This document shows, piece after piece, positions 34,973-47,680 of a DNA stretch of 64,000 nucleotides. Source of the stretch: Anthonomus grandis grandis (lineage: Eukaryota > Arthropoda > Insecta > Coleoptera > Curculionidae); contig NC_065547.1 of NCBI RefSeq assembly GCF_022605725.1, forward strand, positions 14,363,167 through 14,427,166. The letters are read 5' to 3'. The number at the start of each line of letters is the position of its first letter. Positions within the stretch are counted from its first letter, which is position 1. The translations under genes and the position numbers were made by a program. The notes below the pieces were generated by a model. It was not told where the DNA came from and ran no database searches. It was given only the letters and a program-made list of their open reading frames with translations.

Positions 34973-35000
34973 TATAAAACTACCTGGGTCCCATTCATTC
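34973..35000 (+). promoter_or_regulatory. Possible TATA/Inr core promoter
   Basis: TATAAAA at 34973-34979 is followed, with A at 34997, by an insect initiator match TCATTC (34995-35000). Spacing is slightly short. The same CTATAAAACTACCTGG block occurs near 4692, so it may instead belong to a repeat. Confidence 0.25.
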
Positions 35001-35285
35001 TACATCCAATAAAACCATTCATTATTCCCCTCTACTCTGGACACTCCCACCGCTTTATTTTCGACCAATACCTGTGCGTTCGCTCCCTCCTTCGCCTAAA
35101 TGGTCGCCCCCGTCTTTGATGGGGAGAGGAGACCAATTACAGATCAGTTTTGTTTGTCCCTGCCTGGTCTATTTTTTCTCCTTTAGTGGGGGGTTTACTG
35201 TATGGAACTGACTGACGTAGATAATAGATTTTAATGTGAATGGTGGTCTGAAATTAATTTGATTAATTTTTGTGATTTTTTATTA

Positions 35286-35323
35286 GGAAGAAATGAGTGA
35301 TCTTAAAATTCCGGCGGAAAGCC
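35286..35323 (+). CDS. Possible short host exon
   Basis: After a TTATTAG acceptor, GAAGAAATGAGTGATCTTAA begins an exon encoding MSDLKIPAESQ and ending at donor CAG|GTAAAT (about 35323). This is the only stretch in the window with gene-like signals outside a recognised element. No partner exon was identified. Confidence 0.22.
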
Positions 35324-35519
35324 AGGTAAATATTCATTTTGGTTTGCTCATAACTCTTTTAAAGCACTGCTTTATTTTGATATATCATAGTATTCAGTCA
35401 GCCGTTATAGCTAAAAGTATTTAATAGTTTTGTAATTCTGTAGAGTAGCTTTTCCTATCATTTTCGTTTCGCATTTAACAAGATATACCTGTATCATATT
35501 ATTTATATTCATAGGTATA

Positions 35520-35549
35520 CAGTGGTGGCCAAAAAAATAAGAGTACCTG
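35520..35549. repeat. Solitary Tc1-type terminal repeat
   Basis: TA followed by CAGTGGTGGCCAAAAAAATA is the classic start of Tc1-like elements. The element is otherwise lost; the Tc1 transposase relic at 40013-40825 could belong to it, with LINE insertions in between. Confidence 0.55.
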
Positions 35550-35611
35550 GTTTTATAGAATATTCGTAATAATATATTACGCTTCATAGCGAAAAAAACA
35601 ATAAATATATT

Positions 35612-36075
35612 TATTTTATTTATTTATTTACGGGATGTCCCCATTCTAACAAAATTACAAAATAAAGCAACTAAAAACATACCATTAAAATAATTAAAAT
35701 AAAAAAAGTAAATGCAATCAAATTTATTTGATACTTTAACACACATACTCAACGAGTAAACTCACTCAGACACCTTTTAAGTTTTGAAGGCTTTAAATCC
35801 ACTTAGTCAAAAGCCTGATTAAATCTATTTCCCAACATGTGGAGTCGATTAATTGGAGAAAATTTACCATAGTTTGTATGGTGATATTCAACCAGAAAAA
35901 GGGACGTCTCTCTAAGGACTCTGGTATTGCATCTAAAGTTTATCCGCGATAACAATTCAGGGCAATCAATAGCATTATAATTCAACTTGTGAAGAAATAT
36001 CATATCACACCTAGTTCGATAGTCCTCAAGAGAAGGTCATATTTAGCCTTGACTTAAGTTCCAATAAAGACTCAT
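35612..36075 (-). pseudogene. LINE 3' end (ORF2 C-terminus)
   Basis: The minus strand reads LEDYRTRCDMIFLHKLNYN, IDCPELLSRINF and HTNYGKFSPINRL, the conserved C-terminal region of Jockey/CR1-group ORF2, then a stop at 35803. A (TAAA)n-like tail lies at 35612-35635. It is 5'-truncated near 36075. Confidence 0.75.
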
Positions 36076-36087
36076 CTCGTACATTTA

Positions 36088-37411
36088 ATAATCGGTGTTT
36101 CTCGATCTAACAAAAGCATTCGATACAGTGTCACACCAAATATTATTTCAAACATTAGAAAAATATGGTATCAGAGGCAAAGTATTACAACTTTTACAGA
36201 GTTATCTATCAAACAGAATGCAATACACCAAGATAAAAAATAACCTTAGCGATCCTGATATCATTAAAATTGGAATACCGCAGGGCACTGTACTAGGACC
36301 CCTACTTTTCAATGTTTATATAAATGCAGTGAATGATATAAAAACTCCTGGCAAAGTAATATCCTATGCAGATGATACAGGAATTATATTTATTGGAGAC
36401 ACATGGCAAGAGGCAAAAGTTAAGTTTCAAGTAATCATTAATCAAAAATTTTTTCGACACCTTTAAATTGTCACTAAATCCAAAAAAATCTAAATATATA
36501 GCATTTTCCATAAACAGTTCAAATAGATCAAACTTTTAAAATATTATTGTAAACAATATTAATGAACCAATTGCACAGGTAAACTCTATAAAATATTTGG
36601 GAGTCCATATAGACAAACATCTAAAATGGGATATACACATTGATTATTTAACAAAAAAGATAAAGGCACTCTTACATAAATTTTATTTATTAAGGGAAAT
36701 TTTGTGCAGAAAACTCATTGTGTTGATCTATAAAGCTCTCGTGGAACCCCTATGGGATGGGATGGGATATTGATTTGGGGTGGGGCATATGAAAACAGTC
36801 TAAAAAATCTTAAAACAATACAAAACTCAATAGTAAAGATAATGTTAAAGAGACCTAGGTTATTTTCAACAAAGCAATTATATAATTCTGAAATACAAGA
36901 TTTGAAAACTCTTTTTATAACAACCTGTTGCTCTTATGTTCATAAATTCTATGGTAAACAAAGTATAATAAACCATAGACACCAAACCCGAGCTAATAAA
37001 CACCAGCAAATTGTACTACCTTATATGATTCGAGATTTTGGTCAACATTCGGCAGTATTTTTAGCTCCAAAATTTTATAACCTTCTCCCAGAAAATGTCA
37101 AACAACAGAAATACTTCAAAAAGTTTAATGAGCATGCCCTAAGTTATATATTAGGAAACAAAAGAAAATTTTGTTGATTGATCATAAGTGCTTGTATCAA
37201 TATTCTGCTTTTCACCAAACTTTTTATTTTCTTACTCGATAGCAATCACAACATAAATACATAAGGGAAAAAGAAAAAAATCTCAGTATGGACAATTATT
37301 CAATTATTTATTTTGTTTCAAATATTATAGGTTTTAGGTACCAAAGACTAGAAAACTCTGTAAAATACTACATAATACCTTTGTAGGTAAAATGTATATG
37401 TGTATATAGTA
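36088..37411 (+). pseudogene. LINE RT and C-terminus, 5'-truncated
   Basis: It begins abruptly at VFLDLTKAFDTVSH (about 36090). It continues with YGIRGKVLQLLQSYLSNR, GIPQGTVLGPLLFNVY and the YADDTGIIF box, a frameshift near 36465, then KYLGVHIDKHLKWD in other frames. The frame 36752-37177 has NSIVKIMLKRPR, LKTLFITTCCSYVHKFYGK and the typical C-terminal block FYNLLPENVK. An AT-rich 3' UTR runs to about 37411. Confidence 0.82.
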
Positions 37412-40012
37412 TATTTTTTTTTTTTTTTTTTTTTTCTCTTTTTCTCATTTTTATTGTCTGGTTTTTGATTTTTGTTATGTAGTTTTGGGTAAAATGTTAA
37501 ATATTGTGAACTAATTTATATAACGGCTAGTCTGCTAAGGGTAACAACATTGATATATTAGAATTTTTGAATTGTTTCTACCATAGCACATACAGATACT
37601 CTGGTATCTAGGTGCTTTATATTCTTAGAATTGTAATATTTTATATTGAAGTTGAATATATTGAACTTGAACTTGAATTGCCAGGCACAAGTCCTGAGAA
37701 ATTTATTTTGGATCTTATCAAGACTGTAAATATGGTTAGCATAATAAGGGGACCAGACTATGGAAGTATAAGACATGACACTATGAATAAGTGTAAGATA
37801 TAAAACTCTGAAGGCAGCTACTAAAAAGTCTTGAGTATTTCTAGTTATAAAACCAAGAGTAAGAAGGGCTTTACTAGACAAACTATCTATATGGGGTCAG
37901 GGAAAGTCAGGGAACTGTCAAACAACACCCCCAAATCTTTAATTAGCGATACTCTTGAAAGTATATTATCATTTATGTGGTAGTCAAATGGGACAACTTT
38001 TCTAGATTTAGTAGAACAAATGATAAAACACTTATCCTTATTAAGATGTAAGCCATTAGAGACAGACCAATTATATAGAGAATCTATGTCTGATTGTATC
38101 ATCAGGCAGTTTAAAATATGTAAAAATAGCTTCAGGTCATCTGCAAATAATAGGAATTTTTGCAAAATTTGATAATACTAAAAATATCGTTAATAAATAA
38201 ATTAAAGAGTAGAGGCCTTAAATGTGACCCCTGAAGTAACCAAAATAGGAACTGAAAGTGAACCCCTTACATTAACAAATTGTATCCTTTTATGTAGGTA
38301 ACTATTTAGCCAAGAAAGAAACCACTTAGGAAAACCATAGCATCATAATTTAAAAATGAGCAATGAGTGGATGACTGTGTCAAAGGCCTTTAAGAAATCA
38401 GTATAGATAGATTTAACCTGATGACCCTTCTCGAAAGCCCTGACAATGAAGTCATGATATAATACAAGGTTTGTAGAAATATATTTACCCTGCCTAAACC
38501 CATGTTGCTTGTTGATCAAGAGACCTCTACAATGCCAAGTAAGATATTTGTTCAGGATAAGCTCAAAAAGCTTAGGGATAGCAGATAACATAACAATGGG
38601 CCTGTAATTTTTTATATCATCCCTGTCACACCATTTCTCAGGGAAAGTTTGTAATTTTAAAGACAAATTAAATAATGTACACAAAGGTCTAGACAAACTA
38701 TAAACACATCTTTTTAGGAAATAGGTAGGAACATTATCAGGACCATAACTCAGTTTGTCCTTAAGACCAAATATAGATTCAAAAACCTCAGACAGGGTGA
38801 ACTGAATAAAAGGCATGTCAACAGAATTTGCTACTGGAAAATTAAAGTTACTGAGATCCACCTCATAAGAGTGATAAACACTAGAAAAATAGGTGGAAAA
38901 TAAGTTTGCAATATCCTCCCCCGAATCTGCTGAAATATCATTTAAATGCATAGCATTTGGGATACCATGACTTTTATTAAGGGAGTTAATATGATTCCAA
39001 AATTGTGTGGTGTCAGATTGAATTGACTCATTTAAGGTAGCAATGTAAGATCTATAGCATTGCTCAGTATGAACTTTACATTGAGTACGTAGGTTAGCAA
39101 ACAGGATATAATCTTTAGCTAAGTTAGTACTTTTGAATTTAGCATGAGCAGTCTTTTTTGATAGAATAAGATTCCTTAATTCTGGGGAAAACCAACGAGG
39201 AAACCTGGAAGGTTTATATATTTTTTTTTGGTACATAGAGTGAGATTGCATATAAAACTACTTCATAAAAGTTATTTACTGAATCATCAAAAATACCAAT
39301 CCACTCCACTAAAATAATCATTGAAACTTACAAAATCAGCATTTTTAAAATCAAAATAAGTTGTACTATAATCTGGTTTTTCAATCCTATCACTAACACT
39401 AATATCTCAAATTGTTGCTAAGTGGTGAAAGTTGTTTGGAAGAAGATTGTCTAAAGCTTGTTGAACAGTTATTTTATGGCACTCATCAATACTGTTAAAA
39501 ATCAGATCCAGAAATATGCCATGATTGTTTGGAATAATGTTAGATTGTCGCATATTCGGATAAGAAAATGATTCACAAACTTCCCTGGCTGGATAGGTCA
39601 GTGCTCTTCAATTGAGTAATTCCAAGTGGCTAAGGGTAAATTGTAATCTCCAAATAGAAATACAGGTATATTGGGAAAATTGTTCTTAATACTTTTAACT
39701 GCTGAGCAATGGGCACGGTAGACTTCTTCTGAACAAATAGGAGGAATGTAAACACAACCCAAAATATTAGATAGCTCACCATAATCCACTTGAACAAAAT
39801 TGTGCTCCACATTTAAGATATCAGTCCTGAGTTGTTTGGCTCTAAATTTATTGTGTACTAACATTAATACTCCACCACCACATTGTTTAGTACTAGTTAA
39901 GGAATTGCGATCTAGCCTAAAAATCTGATATTCAGAACTAGCTAATGCATTGTCTGAGTAATGTTGATTTAGCCACGTCTCAATCAAAATAATGAAAAAT
40001 TTTGTGTAAACC
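37412..40012 (-). mobile_element. LINE ORF2 copy with poly(A) tail, 5'-truncated in the endonuclease
   Basis: The poly(T) run at 37412-37433 is the poly(A) tail of a minus-strand LINE. ORF2 starts inside the endonuclease (ETWLNQHYSDNAL, CGGGVLMLVH, FLFGDYNLPLATW; 40012-39598). A degraded linker follows, then the frame 39251-38343 with FPRWFSPELRNLILSKK, QFWNHINSLNKSHGIPN, GPDNVPTYFLKRC, KNYRPIVMLS and KQHGFRQGKYISTNLVLY. The RT box FADDLKLF is in 38165-37887, and the C-terminus is in 37881-37558. Frameshifts near 38340, 38170 and 37885. Confidence 0.88.
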
Positions 40013-40825
40013 ATTGTTTAACAATCCGTCCCCGTATGTTTAGGGTCGTTATCTTGTTGATACACCCACCTTATAGGCATGTTTTTATCGGCAAATGGTA
40101 GCCATGACTCTATCCAAGATATCCAAATAAATTTCTTTTGTCATGGTCTCTTTAATCCAAAATATGGGACCTACTCCATTGTAGGAAAAACAGCCCCACA
40201 GTTTGATATTTCCACCTCCATGTTTAACTGTGCCTATTGTGTTTCTAGGATTATATTCTTCATTCCTCCTTCTTCTAATGAATCATCTTCCATCTGATCT
40301 GAATAAATTGATATTTATCTCATCACTAAAAAGAATGTTGCACCAATTTCTTTGAAAATTTTAATTAAAATTATTCTTAATAAATGCCAGTCTTTGTTTT
40401 ATATTCTTTTTGCTTAGAAATGGGACTTTTCTGGCCACTCGAACATATAATTTTTGGTCTTGCAAACATCTTCTTATCATCCTAGTGCTAATACTTGGGC
40501 TCAAGTTTCATTTTATAGGGGTAGATGTGGAGAAAGGTTTTTTACTGACTTCACATACAATAAGCTTATCAGTCTTCCCTGTGGTTTTTCTTGGACGGCC
40601 TTGATTTCCAGGAACATTTTCCGTTTTATTTTGTGTTTTTAAAATTGTAGGTTTCACAAGGTGATCATTTAAGCACATTTCTAATGCATATATTGGATGC
40701 GTTTCCTCTCCTGCTCTTCCCTGATTCAGTCGCTGCCTACCGCTGCCCTGTGTACATAAATATAAATAGAAAGAAAGAAAATGTGCTATATTACGTAAGA
40801 CAAAACAAAATCTTGTATTGTACAA
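40013..40825 (-). pseudogene. Tc1-like transposase relic
   Basis: The N-terminal helix-turn-helix part (40825-40508) has GRPRKTTGKTDKLIVCEV, the GRPR hinge and the second HTH typical of Tc1. Further down, frames give a degraded HGGGNIKLWGCFS-like block near 40215-40185, a TMTKEIYLDIL-like block near 40150-40110, and QQDNDPKHT (second catalytic Asp) near 40060-40035. It ends where the LINE begins at about 40012. Many stops. Confidence 0.75.
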
Positions 40826-41045
40826 GCATCCTAAAAACTAAAAAAATTTTCCAAATTCACTTTAAATTTCACATTTCAAACAAACATAACATCTAAAACT
40901 AAAAAACCAAAAATTACCATAAAATTTACACACATTACCAAAATTAATTATAACAAAACAGATTGAAAAAATAAAAAAAAAGCATCTTTTTGATAAATTT
41001 GATTAAAAAATAAGTAAAGCTGTCAATAAAACAGAATTTAGAGGA
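40826..41045. other. AT-rich spacer
   Basis: Very A-rich sequence between the Tc1 relic and the next LINE; no gene seen. Confidence 0.4.
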
Positions 41046-42415
41046 AGTAAATTAAAATATTTAATAGGAAACAAAACTAAAACACTAAAATGATGTCAGA
41101 GCACAGGTCAAAAGGTATCATTAAAAAAATCGTCAAGGCTATAATATGCCCTGGATAATAAAAGTGATTTTAATTTCTTTTCAAATTTCTTAACTTCTAA
41201 AATTTGTCTGATACATAGAGGAACATGGTTGTAAATTTTTTTGCTATGGTATAGAAGTGAGTTCTTGGTGAGGGTGGATGTAGGGATTTGTAAGGGAAAA
41301 TCATTAACCTGGCGAGTCATATGACCAGTGTTAGAGGGAGGTTTAGGACATTTATGAATAAGAGTAGCTGTTTCTAAGATAAAAAGAGAAAAAAGAGTTA
41401 GGATTTTTTGAGATATAAAGAGAGGTTTACAATAATCTCTTAACCCAGCGGAACATAGGTATCTAACTGCCTTTTTTTGAATCACAAAAATTATGTTAAA
41501 TAATCCCTTGTTGCTTAAACCCCAAAAAGGCAAGCCATAATGAAGATGGGACTCAATAAGAGAAAAGTACACTGAACATGCAACTACCCCTCCCAGCTCA
41601 TGCTCTGCCATTCTTTATCATATCCTGATCATATCCTAAATCTTGCACTTTGATGCAAGATTTAGGATATGATCTTCGAAGCGAAGGCAACCATCAATGG
41701 TAATACCAAGGAACTTACAGCTTTCTTTGTATTGCAAGGGGGAGTTTTCACTAAACATAAGGCCCTGAGCGTCACACTTAAATCCCATAATAAAGGTTTT
41801 GCCCACATAAAATACAAGCCTGTTTGCAGCACACCACTCTGATAAAATCTTAAGATCCTTAAAAACCTGGGCTCTAACATTATCAGAATCTCTATGATTC
41901 CATGAAATAGTGGTATCATCAGCAAACTGAACCACTTTGCCCCAGTTTTAATGAACCCAAATCATTTACATAGAGCAAAAATAATAGTGGTCCTAACACT
42001 GAACCCTGAGGTACTCCAGTTTTAAGGGATCTGGAATCGGATAAACATCCAGATACTGTAACTCTTTGGGTACGATTAGACAGATAGGATTCCAGTCATT
42101 GCAATGCCACAACTCTAAAGCCATAATTATTGAGCTTAGACAGCAGTATTCCATGATCTACACAATCAAATTGGATCAAATTGGATTGGACACAATCAAA
42201 ATGCAATTATGTTGCAAAAAAGACAAAATTCTGATTTTTGCAAGTTTTTGAACTATCTTGGAGAGGGTAGATAATATAGAAATTTGACAAAAATGATCAT
42301 TTAAACTATTTGGTTTTACTTCTGGTTCTGAAACTTTCTTGTGAGAATGCCTGAAGTCATTTATAATTGACCAACATTCTCTCTGCCTATTTGAGGACAC
42401 ATGCAGCAGTCACTA
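41046..42415 (-). pseudogene. LINE ORF2 fragment (RT to C-terminus)
   Basis: From 42400 downward: RQRECWSIINDFRHSHKKV, FDCVDHGILLSKLNNYGF, LESYLSNRTQRVTVSG, GVPQGSVLGPLLFLLYVND, the VQFADDTTISW box (41935), KFLGITIDGCLRFEDH, and the C-terminal part LIESHLHYGLPFWG to YSLDDFF (41611-41108). The part between the linker and the RT core is deleted. A perfect inverted repeat at 41627-41674 interrupts the frame. Confidence 0.82.
41627..41674. repeat. Perfect 21-bp inverted repeat in LINE coding sequence
   Basis: GATCATATCCTAAATCTTGC continues to A at 41647; after a 6-base spacer the exact inverse follows (41654-41674). It breaks the LINE frame and looks like a template-switch event. Confidence 0.8.
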
Positions 42416-42419
42416 TAAT

Positions 42420-42750
42420 ATTTAACCTTTGCTGCTTTTATCGTCTTTCTGTATAGTCTACGATATTTCTAATGATAAAGATGAATTGTATTTTTTTAAA
42501 TATTTTTCAAGCTCTCATTATCAAAATGTATCGAAAAAATATTCTTACGTAAGGGTTTTTTTGGTTTCCTTTTTATTTTGTTTCCTAGTTTTGTTGCTTT
42601 TTCTTGAGGATGTATCACTTAAAAGTGCCTCTTGAGAAACGGTTTTTATAATTGAGATGCATTCCTATTTGCTAACTTTACTTACATCATAAGTACAACT
42701 GTTTTGTAATTTTTGATGTTGGCAAATATACATTTTGAATATGAATTTGA
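42420..42750 (+). repeat. Probable LINE 3' UTR
   Basis: It ends with ATTTTGAATATGAATTTGAA, similar to the short tandem tails of CR1-type LINEs. No coding sequence is seen. Confidence 0.4.
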
Positions 42751-42751
42751 A

Positions 42752-42935
42752 TCTTCCTTGAAGGCCTAACTCTCATTTTGACTATTTTGGTTATCAATCT
42801 ATATTGGAGAATGACCTTATCAGTGCACTAAATAAATTAAAGGGAAATAGGTTATTGGATTTGATGGTGTTCCAGGATATATTCTAAAAAACTGTAGGAA
42901 CCTACTACTCAAATTTAAAACATGCTTTATTATCG
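42752..42935 (+). pseudogene. LINE RT N-terminal fragment
   Basis: The frame reads ILENDLISALNKLKGNR and, after a frameshift, GFDGVPGYILKNCRN, the block before the RT palm. Nothing else of this copy is present. Confidence 0.6.
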
Positions 42936-43034
42936 TAAATACATGGTATTTGTTGATAATGGTTGCTTCGTTGCTCTGTGACCTGCTGCAAAGTTATGGA
43001 TTTGAGCATAAATTCAGAGAACCCACAAGAGGTA

Positions 43035-43310
43035 ATTAAAGTTTATTGATGCAATTCCCAATTACAAAATTTAAATATAAAATAATATAATCTTTTTATT
43101 TGTGACCTAAATTGCAAAAAAGGCATATGAAAGATATCAATTTCTTTGGGTAGATCATTGGCCAGTCTACACATTCGATCAAAAGGCCTATTAAAACCAT
43201 AATTAGTTCTATGAAATTGTATTCCAAAAATTACCTCATATCTATTTCTCCTAATAGGTACATGCAAATTAACTAGTGCAAGGAGATTAGGAGAATTGAT
43301 CACACCATTC
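43035..43310 (-). pseudogene. LINE ORF2 C-terminus
   Basis: The minus frame has NSPNLLALVNLHVPIRRNR, FHRTNYGFNRPFDRMCRLAND and FRSQIKRLYYF, the same C-terminal block as at 35803-36003 but from a different subfamily. Confidence 0.7.
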
Positions 43311-43399
43311 AGTAATCAGTTCGTCTGTCTATTAATTTAGGGAGTTTTAGTAACACATAGAGGTCATCATAGTTCCTTGACCTCTAACACATAGAGGTC

Positions 43400-45150
43400 A
43401 CCACCATAGATCAAAACTTACTAATAAATTTTGACAATAATAACTTTGCTAGTGAACCTTTTAAATTTATGCTGATAACTCAGGATGATATATTGTATAG
43501 CCTTAATAAAGTAAAAAGCAGTGCAGTTGGCATTGACAACATAACAGCAAGAATGCTAAAATTGAGTACATCTCACTGTCTATTCCCTCTTACCAATATA
43601 ATTAACTCCTGTTTGGAAATGGGAATTGATCTGAACTTTGGAAAAAAGCTTTGGTCATCCCTATTCCTAAGAAAACCAATCCAACCATTAGTGATTTAGG
43701 TCAGCATTCTACCTGCGGCTTCAAAACTACTTGAAAAAATAGTAAATCACAAATGGTCGAATATCTTGAAGTGAACAATATTTTACCTAAGTACCAATCT
43801 GGGTTCCCTCAGGGTTAAAGGTGCTCTACTGCTTTGCTTAAAATTACAAGTGACATCACACAAACTATTGATAAGGCTGCCCCACTGTCTTAATTGATAT
43901 GTCAAAAGCCTTTGATTCACTCAATATAAATCTTCTACTGGCAAAATTAAAATTTTACAATATCTAGTATAATAGTTTTTTTGAGAGGTTCTTGACAAAG
44001 AGAAGCCAGGCTGTTCGCCTGCATGATAAACTGGGTAATCTGCTTATGTCCAATTTTCAGCTGGTGAAGACAGGGGTGCCTCAGGGCTCCATTCTTGAAC
44101 CTCTTTTGTTTTCAGTTTTCACCTCTGATATTGAAAATGTTATAAATAATTGCCTGTACCATATGTATGCCGATGATATTCAGATATATCCCCCTTTAAG
44201 TGAACCTAAAGATCTGATCAGAGCGATTACAAAAATCAATGATGACTTGAGCAACATGTCTAATTGGGCGGAGCATAACTCTTTGTTGATTATAACCCTC
44301 AAAAAACACAAGCAATTTTATTTTCTAAAATCAATATTGAAACTGATTATCTTATTATACATGTTAATGGGAGTGTGACTGGCAGGAAAAATGTAAAAAA
44401 ACTTGGGTTATACATGGACTAACCATTGAAATTTGATTTTCATATTAATAATGTATGTAGACAGGCCTATTTTAAATTAAAATCAGTTCACGAATACAAA
44501 TACATTCTCCCTGAAGAAAACAAAAAAAGACTTACAGAATCTCTAATTCTTTCAATTCCTAATTACCTAGACACTGTCTATGGACCATATCTCACAGAAT
44601 ATAATCAATTTAAATTAAATTTTATTAAAGCAATGGCAATTAGTGCATATGGGTTTCATAGTTCATAAAATAACTATCTCAGTTAAACCAAATTATTTAG
44701 CAGAACTTTTTAAGCTTCGTGGTGAATGCCATGAAGTAAATATCAGGGAAAAAAATAGTTCAAATATTCCCAGGCATAATACAGAGTTTTTCAGGTCGTG
44801 TTTCATATATCAGGCAGCTAGTTTATAAAACAAAATACCTGAGAATCTTAAAACATTAGGCTGTCCCTGTTTTAAAAAGAAACTAAAAGATTTGATGAGG
44901 AGTGGTAAGCTGTGATGTAAGTAATTTTGTGATATATTATTATTTTTTTATTTTTATACTGTGCTCAAAGCTTTTAAATAATGTCATATATTTTAAAATT
45001 TGTCAGTATATTTGAAAGTGGATATTTTATTTGTTATTGCCTAATGGCTAAATTTTTATTGGTAATTGTCAAAAACTGCTCTGCAGATCTATTACCTTTT
45101 GACATTTTTGTTAATAAAAGATATTTTATTTATTTATTTATTTTATATGT
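43400..45150 (+). pseudogene. LINE ORF2 (RT to 3' end)
   Basis: Blocks in order: DDILYSLNKVKSSAVGIDN (43480), PLTNIINSCLEMG, VSILPAASKLLEKIVNH, the palm in shifted frames near 43890-43970, VKTGVPQGSILEPLLFSVF and YADDIQIYPP (43992-44378), FHINNVCRQAYFKLKSVH (44426-44668), and the C-terminus to about 44910. A TTTA-rich tail lies near 45122-45145. At least five frame breaks. Confidence 0.8.
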
Positions 45151-45159
45151 TATTTGGTA

Positions 45160-45525
45160 TTACATAACTTTCTTTTTGGAGTTATATTCATTATAACAAA
45201 CCTTAAGAATAGATATAAGAGAAGATATAACCCAAGAATATTTGTTGCATTTTGCTTGTTCAGAAAATGTGTTATAATTCACCAGAGAACTGCATTGCTT
45301 ATATATTTTGTGAGTCTTCCTCTTACTTAAAATTAAATCTTTCAATACTTGGTCATGCCACTTAGGAAATTTTGGAGACTTACATCTACTCAAGAGTAAT
45401 GACCCATTCCGCAGGTCATTAGACTTGACAATTTTTCCATCCCAGTGGAAACTCAGTTTTAATATGCCTGTATTTAAATGTGGTGCTGCTAATGAAATGA
45501 TCATTTACAGGAGTGTGTGCGTACA
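45160..45525 (-). pseudogene. LINE ORF2 linker fragment
   Basis: The minus frame has SPKFPKWHDQVLKDLILSKR and KTHKIYKQC, the linker between endonuclease and RT. It lies tail-to-tail against the plus-strand LINE ending at about 45150. Confidence 0.65.
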
Positions 45526-45789
45526 GTCTGCCATTCCAAAACTTCTGGACAGTCTTATTACTTTATATATATTCAATTACAAATACCTTAACAGGTAATT
45601 ACATGTAAATGTTAAAAAAAAACACAAATAATATGCAATAAGCTTATAAATCAACATACAGAAATCCAACAAAAAAGCAAGAAAATAAAGTAGCTACATA
45701 TATTATCTAACTTATCGCCCTGTTCCTCTTATAATCTTATTTTTAAAACTATTACAAGACTCTCCCGTAAATAGATCATACGAACTATA

Positions 45790-47680
45790 GTGCGGGTCAA
45801 AAATAACGCCTAAAAAGTAAACATCCGTCTAATGTATATGTAAAACTATAAGGAACTTTTTTCCGGTGAAAGGACGTAAGGTTCAAAAAATTTTCTACAC
45901 ACCATTGATTAAAATTATTTAAATCTAGTTGCACCAAGAAACAGTCTTCATCACAGTAAAAATTTTGGATCGTCAGCATATAAAAGACATTCACAGTGTT
46001 TAAAAACAGATATAGCTTCATTTATATATAAAAGGAACAAAATTGGCCCAAGATGTGATCCCTGAGGCACACCAGAAGTCACTCGAATTTCCCTTGAAGT
46101 TGCTCCCCTTAGCTTGACTTGTTGAGTACGACTATTCAAATATGAATCGATCCACTTCAGATATGATCCATGTACTCCCAATGTTTCAAGTTTCTTTATC
46201 AACAGACCATGGCATACATTGTCGAATGCTTTTTGTAAATCGGTGTAAACAACATCAATCTGATAGCCTTTTTCGATATTTTCACTTAAAAAATCCTGAA
46301 AATCCGCTATAGGTTTGTCGCCGTTGATCTACTTTTGTAAAAGCCATGTTGTTTCGGAGAAATATAGGATTTAAAGGTATTAAATATTTCATCAGTCAAA
46401 ATTGATTCAAATATTTTGGAGAAAACTGAAAGCAAAGAAACACCCCTATAATTTCCAATCTCAGTTTTGCGTCCACTTTTAAAAATAGGGAATAGAACTG
46501 ACAGCTTCCAATATGTGGGAAATGAAGATGTATCAAATGACCTTTGAAAAATTAACCGAAGAGGCTCAACCAACACAGATGAACAGTTTTTGATAAACAC
46601 TGGTGAGATTCCATCAGGTGCTGATCCTTTATTGGCATCCAATGAGTTAAGTTTGTCCAGTATTTCTTCATTGTTAAAAATATGATGTGAAAGCACAGAC
46701 ACCAAATTTTCTGGAACAGATGTAATGCATTTGTTAGAAAAATCCGAATAGCGGGGTTCAAAATGGTCAGCAAAAGCCTCAGATACTTCCTCGGGAGTCT
46801 CCATAGTCAATTCCTTGTATTCCATAGATTTTGGTATTCCTTTATCTTTACGCAGATTGTTAACATAGGACCAAAAATACTTCATATTATCTGGTATCAT
46901 TTGTTCTGTATTAGTGACAAAGAGAAGGTAACACAAATCCATGAGGTACTTTGTCTCTAATCTAACCGCAGAATAATTATCGTAGTCCCCTTCTAGACCT
47001 GACTTTTTATATTTTCTATGAAGCCTGTTCTTATAAGCAATTTTGTTTTTCAGTTCTTGACTGTACCATAATGGAAACTGGGCACAAACTTATCAACAAC
47101 AAACGTTATATGCTTATAAAATTCATCCACCATTTCATCAACAGTATTACGATGAAACACTTGATCCCAATCGACTTAAGCAAAATATTGAGTAACTTTT
47201 CTGATGATTTGCACGCTCAAATAAATGGATTTTGGTCTTAGCTCTATTTTTACATGTGGGAATATTTCCCATGATAACCTGCATTTCCAAAGCTGGATGA
47301 TAGCAATCAAGCCTACACAATGCTTGATCGACAAGAGATACCTTGATGTTGTGGGGCGTGTCTGTAAAGATCAGATCCAAAAGTATACCCATATGGTTCT
47401 TGATAAAGTTGACCGGAATCATTTCCAAATATAAAGTTGTATTTAAGAGCAGCTCATCCTCTGCAGAGTTAAAGTTCTTCGGAACCATATCTTCATTGTC
47501 AATTTCCCATGGTATATTGAGTAAATTGAAGTCTCCAAATATTATGATATTTGCATTTCGATTGTTTCGCCGAACTTTTTCGGCAGTCGCACAGAAGACC
47601 TTATAGGCATCAAAACCAGACTGAGGTGGTAAGTAGACCACACCAATTAGTAAATTACCACCATGACTCGTCAAGGGGCG
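45790..47680 (-). pseudogene. LINE ORF2 (endonuclease to RT), 3'-truncated
   Basis: The endonuclease (47674-47147) has NLLIGVVYLPPQSGFDAY, IIIFGDFNLLNIPW and a block ending LDLIFTDTPHNIKV. The linker/RT start (46942-46307) has PDNMKYFWSYVNNLRKDKG, GSAPDGISPVFIKNC and GNYRGVSLLSVFSKIFES. The RT (46202-45951) has SGVPQGSHLGPILFLLYINE and LLYADDPKFLL. After a frameshift the thumb region fades out at about 45790. 45526-45789 holds no recognisable part. Confidence 0.85.

Larger units (their letters stand above)
34741..35518. other. Non-repeat-like stretch with possible promoter and exon
   Basis: Apart from the two small candidates listed separately I see no coding region. The segment 34990-35210 is less AT-rich and pyrimidine-rich compared with its surroundings. 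Confidence 0.35.
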
